In this document: positions 31,337 to 36,995 of the stretch, in pieces | How positions within the stretch are numbered: the stretch's first letter is position 1 | Layout of the letters: every line of letters begins with the position of its first letter | Source of the DNA: Streptomyces durocortorensis | Lineage (GTDB): Bacteria; Actinomycetota; Actinomycetes; Streptomycetales; Streptomycetaceae | NCBI RefSeq assembly: GCF_016901035.1 | Contig: NZ_JAFEUF010000008.1 | Span: 4,682-41,676, forward strand | DNA: 36,995 bases | Direction of reading: 5' to 3' | Made by a program: the position numbers and the translations under genes | Notes under the pieces: generated by a model | Databases searched by the model: none | What the model was told of the DNA's origin: nothing | What the model saw: only the letters and a program-made list of their open reading frames with translations

Positions 31337-31373
31337 GCCGCGGCGGCTCCCCCTTCCGGAGAACCGCCGCGGC
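31337..31373 (-). terminator. 10-bp-stem terminator of the GH30 gene
   Basis: GCCGCGGCGG (31337-31346) and CCGCCGCGGC (31364-31373) with a 17-nt loop. It begins 15 nt after the stop codon at 31389 on the minus strand. It separates the GH30 gene from the small Cys-rich gene downstream. Confidence 0.65.
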
Positions 31374-31388
31374 ACCGGCCCGCCGGCG

Positions 31389-33284
31389 TCAGCGGGTCAG
31401 AGTGAACGCCTGGGCCGGGGAGCCGGAGCAGGTCTGCTGCGAGAGCCTGGCCCCGTTGGCCGTCGAGGAGTTGTCGACGCCGAGGCACTTGCCGCTGTGC
31501 CGGGCGACGAAGCGGTACTGCCCGCCGGGCCGGGCCTCCGCCCGCCACTGCTGGTTGACGCCGCCCACGTACGACCACAGGTGCACCCTGGTGCCGTCGG
31601 CGGTCGCGCCGGAGCCGCCGTCGACGTCCCAGGCCTTCGCGTTGTGCCGGTTGACCACCTGGTAGTGGCCGGAGTCGGTGGGCCTGAACTGCCAGCCCTG
31701 GTTGGCCCCGGTCCCGCAGGACCACTGCTGGAGCGCGGTGCCGTCCGCCGTGCCCCAGTCGGCGGCGTCGAGGCAGGCCCCGCTGTTGCCGTTGCGCACC
31801 TGGTACCACGCGGCGGGGTCGATGGAGCCCGCGGGCGGGTCAGTCGTTCCGCCGCTCCCGTCCCAGGTGAAGGTCGCGACGGCGCCGGCGGGCAGGGTGT
31901 ACGCGAGCGACCTGCCGTTGTCGGTCAGTGAGAACCGCTGCGATCCGGCAGCGGTGTTGACGACCACGGCCGCCCGGCTGCCGTCGCTGTTCTGGAAGGC
32001 GACGTTCTGCACCCCTCCGGCGCCTTGGCTGGTGGAACCGATCCGCGTCGCCCCCGCCTTGACGAACTTGGAGACATGGCCGAGGACGTAGAACTCGGCG
32101 TTGCGGGTGATCTGGCCGCCGTCGATCTCGACGATGCCGTTGCAGCGGTTCGTGCAGTGCCCCTGGTGGGGGCCGCCGTTCCGGTCGAGGGCGAGGTTCC
32201 AGTTGATCACCGTCTCGCCGCCGTTACGCATGTTCTGCACGACGAGGTTCTCGGTGTGCCACCTCAGCGTGTCGCCGAACGTCGTCGCCGGGTTCGCGCT
32301 GTCGGTGCCGGAGCACTCCGTGAAGAAGACCCGCTTTCCGGCGTCGGCGATCTGCTTCTGCGCCGCGGGCGCCCCGCCGTAGCAGTGGAACGCGGCGCCG
32401 ATGATCCGCTGGATGCCGCCCGTCCGGGCGAAGACGTCGAGCGGATAGTTCGGGTGGTCCCAATTGTGGTCGTAGGCCAGGATGTTGGTCGGCAGGTTCG
32501 CGGCGGTGAGCGTCTGGTCCAGGACCCGCAGGAAGTCCGCCTGCTGGGTGGAGGTCATGCTCATCGACGGGTAACTGGTCGCGAACTCCGGCTCGTTCTG
32601 CGCGGTGAGATCGGTGAGGGCGATGCCCTCCTGCCCGTACGCCCTGATCGCCTTGACCAGGTAGTCGGCGTAGGTCTGGTAGTGCTCGGTGCGCAGACTG
32701 CCGCCGTTGAGCGAGTTGTTGGTCTTCATCCATGCCGGGGGCGACCAGGGCGAGCCCATGAAGCGGATGGCGGGGTTGACGGCGGTGGCCTGCTTCAGGA
32801 CCGGGATGATCTGGCTCCGGTCCCGGTCGATGGAGAAGGCGCCCCGGGTGTCCTCGTACGTGTACGCGTCTGTGTTCGCGTCGAAGTCGGTGCTGCCCAG
32901 GGGCTGGCGCAGGTAGTTGAGCCCGATGCCGTCGCCCTCGGCGGAGAAGAGCGACCTCAGCAGCGAGGTGCGCTGGGCCTGGGGAAGGCCCTGGATGAGA
33001 TGGGCGGAGGCGCCCGTCACCGAGGCGCCCGCCCCGGTGAACTTCTGGCCCTTGGCGGCGGCGTCGATGCGGATGTCGACCGGCTGGGGGGCCGCGTCGA
33101 AGGGGAGGCTTCCGTCCGGGGTGAGCTTCTTGGAGCCGTCGGGCGTGGTCACCCACACCTGGGCGACCGGGTCGGCGGCCCGGGCGGTTGCGGCGGCGCC
33201 GTTGACGCCGAGCGCGGCGACGGTCATGACCAGCGCGGCGCCGGCCGCGCGCGCTCTGAAACGCGGGGGAGTGGAGCTTGGCAT
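31389..33284 (-). CDS. secreted GH30 family glycosidase with C-terminal ricin-type (CBM13) domain
   Basis: 631 residues. A signal peptide with Arg-rich n-region is cut after about residue 36 (TARA-ADP). The GH30 barrel has the acid/base Glu231 in TAQNEPEF and the nucleophile Glu323 in FFTECSG, with GSPWSPPAWMKTNNSLNGG between them. A beta-sandwich follows (400-475), then a Thr/Pro/Gly linker and a ricin-B trefoil (about 492-631) with QGW, QQW and a degenerate QAF repeat. Family enzymes hydrolyse beta-1,6-glucan, glucosylceramide or xylan; the substrate is not fixed by motifs. AAGGAGAG precedes the ATG. It is divergent from a TetR regulator that may control it. Confidence 0.92.
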   Translation of the reverse strand: MPSSTPPRFRARAAGAALVMTVAALGVNGAAATARAADPVAQVWVTTPDGSKKLTPDGSLPFDAAPQPVDIRIDAAAKGQKFTGAGASVTGASAHLIQGLPQAQRTSLLRSLFSAEGDGIGLNYLRQPLGSTDFDANTDAYTYEDTRGAFSIDRDRSQIIPVLKQATAVNPAIRFMGSPWSPPAWMKTNNSLNGGSLRTEHYQTYADYLVKAIRAYGQEGIALTDLTAQNEPEFATSYPSMSMTSTQQADFLRVLDQTLTAANLPTNILAYDHNWDHPNYPLDVFARTGGIQRIIGAAFHCYGGAPAAQKQIADAGKRVFFTECSGTDSANPATTFGDTLRWHTENLVVQNMRNGGETVINWNLALDRNGGPHQGHCTNRCNGIVEIDGGQITRNAEFYVLGHVSKFVKAGATRIGSTSQGAGGVQNVAFQNSDGSRAAVVVNTAAGSQRFSLTDNGRSLAYTLPAGAVATFTWDGSGGTTDPPAGSIDPAAWYQVRNGNSGACLDAADWGTADGTALQQWSCGTGANQGWQFRPTDSGHYQVVNRHNAKAWDVDGGSGATADGTRVHLWSYVGGVNQQWRAEARPGGQYRFVARHSGKCLGVDNSSTANGARLSQQTCSGSPAQAFTLTR

Positions 33285-33411
33285 GGTTGCGGCTCTCCTT
33301 GGGTTCGTACCTGCTGACAGGCGGCACCCCGGCGGACGGAGGGCGCGGCGGACGCCTCGCTCCGGGCGTGCCGGTCACAAGAGGGCGGGACAACGGCATG
33401 AAAGCACACTC

Positions 33412-33425
33412 ACTAAGTGGTTAGT
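33412..33425. promoter_or_regulatory. candidate TetR operator between GH30 and TetR genes
   Basis: ACTAA-GTGG-TTAGT, a 5-bp inverted repeat in an unusually A/T-rich patch, with a TAAGTAGT tail. It lies 128 bp from the GH30 start and 99 bp from the TetR start. ACTAA...TTAGT symmetry is common in TetR-family sites; binding is inferred. Confidence 0.45.
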
Positions 33426-33523
33426 AAGTAGTCTGCCCACGTGTCCTTCCCCGCTGTCCGCACGCGTCCTTCCCCGCCGTCCCAAGGATCTTCACCGACC
33501 TCCGGCAGGCTTAAGCTGAACCG

Positions 33524-34186
33524 GTGAGCAACCAGTCAGTGGGCAGAGGGGCACGCACCCCGGCCAAGCCCCGCACGCCGCGCAGCCCGGAAGCCCGGCA
33601 GCGACAGCAGGACATCCTGGCCATCGCCATGGACACCTTCGCCGCCCGCGGCTACAACAACGCCTCGCTCGCCGAGATCGCGGACCGGGTCGGCCTCACC
33701 CAGGCAGGGGTGCTGCACTACTTCCGCTCCAAGGCCCTCCTCCTCACCAGCGTGCTCGAACTGCGCGACCAGCGGGACATCGAGCACCTCGGCCCCGACC
33801 GCCCCCAGGGCCTGGACTTCCTGCGCCACCTGGTGAACACCGCGCTGCGCAACGCGGAGCGCGAGGGCATCGTCCGGCTGTACGCGGTGCTCTCGGCGGA
33901 GTCCGTCACCGACGACCACCCCGCCCAGGACTACTTCCGCGACCGCTACGACGGGCTGCGCGCCTTCGTCGCCGACGCCCTGCGCGAGGCCTGCGAACTG
34001 CCCGCCGACCGGGCGGACCTGGCCGACAACGCGGCCAACGCCATCATCGCGGTGATGGACGGACTGCAGGTCCAGTGGCTCCTGTCGCCGGACTCCGTGG
34101 ACATGGCCGCCTCGACCGACCTTGTGGTCACCTCGCTGTTGGTGAGCCTCGCCCCCGAACGGTTCGGCCCGCACGCGGCCGGTTGA
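33524..34186 (+). CDS. TetR family regulator
   Basis: 220 residues. The helix-turn-helix is ILAIAMDTFAARGYNNASLAEIADRVGLTQAGVLHYFRSKALLLTSVL, preceded by a basic 25-residue tail. The C-terminal domain resembles the TetR_C_6-like group (FLRHLVNTALRNAEREGIVRLYAVLSAESV) that often controls sugar hydrolase or transport genes in actinomycetes. The start is a GTG with no ribosome site; TAAGCT at 33512-33517 would place transcription initiation at the GTG, so a leaderless message is possible. It is divergent from the GH30 gene, its likely target. Confidence 0.9.
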   Translation: MSNQSVGRGARTPAKPRTPRSPEARQRQQDILAIAMDTFAARGYNNASLAEIADRVGLTQAGVLHYFRSKALLLTSVLELRDQRDIEHLGPDRPQGLDFLRHLVNTALRNAEREGIVRLYAVLSAESVTDDHPAQDYFRDRYDGLRAFVADALREACELPADRADLADNAANAIIAVMDGLQVQWLLSPDSVDMAASTDLVVTSLLVSLAPERFGPHAAG

Positions 34187-34231
34187 CCGCCCTGCCGGGC
34201 GAAGGTCAACTGCCCTCTCCCCGCCGGGCCA

Positions 34232-34266
34232 GGGCGAACCGCCCGTCACGATCCCGCGGTTCGCCC
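34232..34266. terminator. bidirectional terminator between TetR and MerR genes
   Basis: GGGCGAACCGC (34232-34242) and GCGGTTCGCCC (34256-34266) form a perfect 11-bp stem with a 13-nt loop, midway between convergent stops. Confidence 0.75.
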
Positions 34267-34285
34267 GGAGGGCGGAGCAGGCAGG

Positions 34286-35323
34286 CTACGCAGGGGCGAC
34301 GGAAGCCGACGCCTCACCGACGGGCCCGCGCCGCGCACCGCCGTGGCCGGCCGCCACCTCCACCTGCGTGTCCAGGGCCGCGAGGAGCCAGTCGTGCGCG
34401 GACCCCGGGGTCGGCTCGGGACGGCCGCCGGGGGCGCTGATCACCTCGGCCGTCAGGTCCCAGTACCGGTCGATACGGGGATCGCCCGCGAGCCGGCCGG
34501 CCAGCACACGGCGGAAGGCGGGCGTGTCCCGGGTGTCGTACGTGCTCGCGTACGCGTCCACGAACCCGTCCAGCGCCTCACCGGGAGCGGGTTCCGCACC
34601 CCGGCGCAACTCCCCGCCCGTCAGGTCGTACGCCTCGGCCAGGCCCGCGTACAGCACGGCCGACGCGTGGGCCCCCGAGACACCGTGCGCCCGGGGCTGG
34701 CAGGGCCTGCCGCCGCTCCCGCCGTCGCACGGGCGAGTCACGAAGGCGTGCAGCCGGGCGAAGGCGAGGACCTGCGCCGGCCGCGGGTCGTCGGGCGGGT
34801 GCGGAACCGCCGCCTCCAGAAACGCCGTGACGGACCGGGCGGGCATCCGGGGCGGCAGCCACGCACGCCAGAACCGGGCCAGGGAGGCGGTGCTCGGCGG
34901 GACGGCGACCGCCCCGACGAGCCGTAGCCGGCCGGGCCGTTCGGCCGGCGGGCACTCCTGCACGAGTCGGAGCGCCGCCTCCCGCCAGCGCAGCGCGGCG
35001 AGTTCGGACCCCAGGGCGCGTAGCCGCCCGGCCACGGCGTCCTCCAGCGCGCCACCCTCGCCGGTACCGTCCCCTTCGCCCTGCCCGGCCTGCTCGTCGA
35101 GGATGCGGCGTACTTCGGGAACCGACAGGTCCAGGCTCCGCAGCGAACGGATCATGCCCAGCCGCTCCACGGCGTCCGGACCGTACCTGCGGTGCCCGCC
35201 GGCGCTGCGGGACGCCTCCGGGAGCAGCCCGCGCTCCGAGTAGAAGCGGACGGTCTTGACGCTGACGCCCAGGTGCTCGGCCAGTTCACCGATGGTGCAC
35301 AGACCGTCGTGCGACGAGAACAC
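34286..35323 (-). CDS. MerR family regulator with large C-terminal domain
   Basis: 345 residues. The winged helix reads TIGELAEHLGVSVKTVRFYSERGLLPEASRSAGGHRRYGPDAVERLGMI, a canonical MerR DNA-binding domain with the RYG turn. It is followed by the dimerisation helix (LDLSVPEVRRILDEQ) and a long effector region of about 230 residues. The GTG at 35323 is preferred over 35335 because GGAGG then sits 5 nt upstream. The effector domain has no metal-binding Cys set typical of MerR/CueR, so it is probably an organic-ligand sensor. It overlaps its own operator and is divergent from the two-domain hydrolase. Confidence 0.88.
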   Translation of the reverse strand: MFSSHDGLCTIGELAEHLGVSVKTVRFYSERGLLPEASRSAGGHRRYGPDAVERLGMIRSLRSLDLSVPEVRRILDEQAGQGEGDGTGEGGALEDAVAGRLRALGSELAALRWREAALRLVQECPPAERPGRLRLVGAVAVPPSTASLARFWRAWLPPRMPARSVTAFLEAAVPHPPDDPRPAQVLAFARLHAFVTRPCDGGSGGRPCQPRAHGVSGAHASAVLYAGLAEAYDLTGGELRRGAEPAPGEALDGFVDAYASTYDTRDTPAFRRVLAGRLAGDPRIDRYWDLTAEVISAPGGRPEPTPGSAHDWLLAALDTQVEVAAGHGGARRGPVGEASASVAPA

Positions 35324-35354
35324 TTGAACCTCCACCAGGGGGAGTTCCTACGGT
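35324..35354 (+). promoter_or_regulatory. MerR-type promoter with 19-bp spacer
   Basis: TTGAAC (35324-35329) and TACGGT (35349-35354) are separated by exactly 19 bp, the over-long spacer that MerR-family activators correct by DNA distortion. An imperfect inverted repeat (GAACCTCC...GGAGTTC) lies across the spacer. It directs transcription to the hydrolase gene 62 bp downstream and abuts the MerR start codon. Confidence 0.7.
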
Positions 35355-35415
35355 ACCGGCGAGCGCTGCCGGGAGACCTGGCCGGTGCGCGGAGACAGCG
35401 TGACGAGGAGGGACC

Positions 35416-36954
35416 ATGACCGTATTCATCCTGGTGGCCGGAGTGTTCACCGGACCGCACGTGTGGCGGGACACCGCCGCACGGCTGACGGCGCAAGGCG
35501 CCGAGGTGCACTGCGTGGCGCTCACCGGACTCGGCAAGCGCCCCACCGGCGCGGATGATCCCGTCGATCTGGAGACCCACATCGCGGACGTGCTCGCGGT
35601 GATCGACTCGGTGGCGGCGGAGTCCGGCGGAGATATCGTGCTCGTCGGCCACGACTACGGCATCCACCCGGTGCTCGGCGCGGCCGACCGCCGGGCTGAC
35701 TCGGTCGCCCGGATCGTCCATCTGGACGCCGGGATGCCGCGGGACGGCGTTCCGGCCCTGGCCGCCGTACCCGACCAGCGCCTGCGCGAAGAGGTGGCGG
35801 GGCGCGCCGCCGGAAGCGGGGACCGGGGGACGGGCGGTGAACTGCCGCCCCCGGCCAGGGACGCATGGGACCGCTGGGGGAGCACCGCCGGCCTCTCCGG
35901 GGCGGCGCTCGACGGCCTCACCGCCCTCGCGGCACCGCAGCCGCTGGGCACGCTGCTCCAGCCGCTGCGGCTCACCGGAGCCGTGGGCGCGGTGCCCGTG
36001 ACGGGGGTGCTGTGCACCGGCAACGGGCCGGGCGTCGAGATGCTCCAGATCATGGTGGACGTCGGCGACCCCGCCCTCCGGGCCCTTGCCGACGCCGGGG
36101 TGGCCTTCTTCGAACTGCCCACCGGGCACTGGCCGATGCTGTCCTGCCCCGGCGAGCTGTCCGAGACCCTGATCGGGGCCGCGTCCGGCGCGGGGCACCG
36201 GCTGACCCCGGTCGGCGACGCCCATACGCCCGCCCATCTGCGGCCGTTCCTGCTCGACGTGCCCGAACGGCCCCGGGAGCGGACCGGGAACACCGATCTG
36301 TACCTGCCGGACGGCCCGGGTCCGCACCCGGCCGTGGTGTTCGTGCACGGTGGCCCGGTGCCGGCCGAGGCGCGGCCCACGCCCCGGGACTGGCCGACCC
36401 TGACGGGATACGCCCGCCAGGTCGCCGGGCAGGGAGTGGTGGGCGTGACGCTCGACCACCGCCTGCGCGCCGTGACCGACTACGAGCAGGCCGCCGCAGA
36501 CGTGGCCGAAGCGGTCGAGCGGGTGCGCGCCGATCCGCGGGTGGACGCGGACCGGGTGGCCCTGTGGTTCTTCTCGGGCGGGGGCCCGATCACGGCCGAC
36601 TGGCTGGCGAACCCCCCGGCGTGGCTGCGCTGCGTGGCCGCCAACTACCCGATCCTCGCTCCGCTGCCGGGCTGGGGAATGGACGGTTCCCGCTTCCACC
36701 CGGTCCGGGCGGTCGCCCGCGCCGGCCGTCTTCCTCTCGTGCTGGTCCGGGCGGGCCGCGAGAGTGCCGAGATCGCAGCGACCGTCGAGGCGTTCGTGAC
36801 CGAGGGCGCTCGCTGCGGGGCAGACCTGGAGATCATCGACGTACCGGAAGGGCGGCACGGTTTCGAGACGCTCGACGTGACCGATGGGACGCGTGAGGCC
36901 GTGCACCGCGCGGTCGGCGCGGTGCTGGCCCCCGTGGTTTGTTGGGTATTGTAG
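35416..36954 (+). CDS. tandem two-domain alpha/beta hydrolase
   Basis: 512 residues. Domain one (1-260) is a small alpha/beta hydrolase: FILVAGVFTGPHVWRDTAARL oxyanion region, elbow LVGHDYGIH, and TGHWPMLSCPGEL with the late His. The elbow has Asp where Ser is usual. Domain two (275-512) is a second, dienelactone-hydrolase-like fold with VVFVHGGPV, elbow LWFFSGGGPI (Ser) and the catalytic His in EGRHGFETLDV. GAGGAGGG precedes the ATG. It is predicted to be induced by the adjacent MerR protein. The fusion suggests two sequential hydrolytic steps on one substrate, which is inference. The frame is clean across the junction with no sign of sequencing error. Confidence 0.85.
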   Translation: MTVFILVAGVFTGPHVWRDTAARLTAQGAEVHCVALTGLGKRPTGADDPVDLETHIADVLAVIDSVAAESGGDIVLVGHDYGIHPVLGAADRRADSVARIVHLDAGMPRDGVPALAAVPDQRLREEVAGRAAGSGDRGTGGELPPPARDAWDRWGSTAGLSGAALDGLTALAAPQPLGTLLQPLRLTGAVGAVPVTGVLCTGNGPGVEMLQIMVDVGDPALRALADAGVAFFELPTGHWPMLSCPGELSETLIGAASGAGHRLTPVGDAHTPAHLRPFLLDVPERPRERTGNTDLYLPDGPGPHPAVVFVHGGPVPAEARPTPRDWPTLTGYARQVAGQGVVGVTLDHRLRAVTDYEQAAADVAEAVERVRADPRVDADRVALWFFSGGGPITADWLANPPAWLRCVAANYPILAPLPGWGMDGSRFHPVRAVARAGRLPLVLVRAGRESAEIAATVEAFVTEGARCGADLEIIDVPEGRHGFETLDVTDGTREAVHRAVGAVLAPVVCWVL

Positions 36955-36995
36955 GGGTGGCCGTCCCGGGGCCCCCGCGCAGCCCAGGGGAGGCC

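Overview
The window has the hallmarks of a Streptomyces-type actinomycete chromosome. GC is very high with strong third-position G/C bias, genes are short single units or small operons, GTG/TTG starts are common, regulators often sit divergent to their targets, and there is a complete gamma-butyrolactone (A-factor/SCB-type) signalling cassette. I see no tRNA, rRNA, CRISPR array, insertion sequence or phage gene. Three blocks of pure G/C homopolymer (about 40-178, 884-960 and 7197-7415) look like sequencing or assembly artefacts; the first destroys the 5' part of a hydrolase gene.

Layout. 1-2082: hydrolase remnant, tiny zinc-ribbon protein, small unknown protein and a long non-coding stretch. 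2083-7165: sugar uptake and breakdown operon (lipoprotein binding protein, two permeases, GH13 alpha-glucosidase-like enzyme; no ATPase gene and no local regulator). 7578-9899: PlsC-like acyltransferase, DinB/DUF664 protein, two-domain VOC protein. 9915-12839 (minus): response regulator, histidine kinase and a secreted GH114-type protein in one probable operon. 12921-13418: an O-methyltransferase that has lost its middle, with an iron-box-like operator just upstream. 13525-15124: LysR/ArgP-type regulator divergent from a LysE-type exporter. 15176-17161: NADPH:quinone-type oxidoreductase divergent from a GlxA/AraC regulator.

17207-20726 is the most distinctive block: an ScbR-type receptor (minus), a divergent ScbA/AfsA butyrolactone synthase with an NmrA/SDR-like reductase behind it, then a second receptor-like regulator. 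Autoregulatory-element-like operators lie in front of both regulators. This should be a self-contained quorum-type switch. Its antibiotic targets are not in the window, apart from possible local neighbours.

20768-36954 holds regulator/target pairs and singletons: XRE (MmyB-like) with a zinc alcohol dehydrogenase; a shortened FUSC-type membrane protein; an FAD oxidase of the alkyl-DHAP synthase type divergent from a TetR; an AI-2E/PerM-type membrane protein; a HelD/HelR-type RNA polymerase-associated ATPase with a structured leader; an SRPBCC protein; a small Cys-rich protein; a secreted GH30-ricin enzyme divergent from a TetR; and a MerR regulator divergent from an unusual tandem two-hydrolase protein behind a promoter with the 19-bp spacer typical of MerR activation. 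Functions come from motifs and family recall only; no database search was run.
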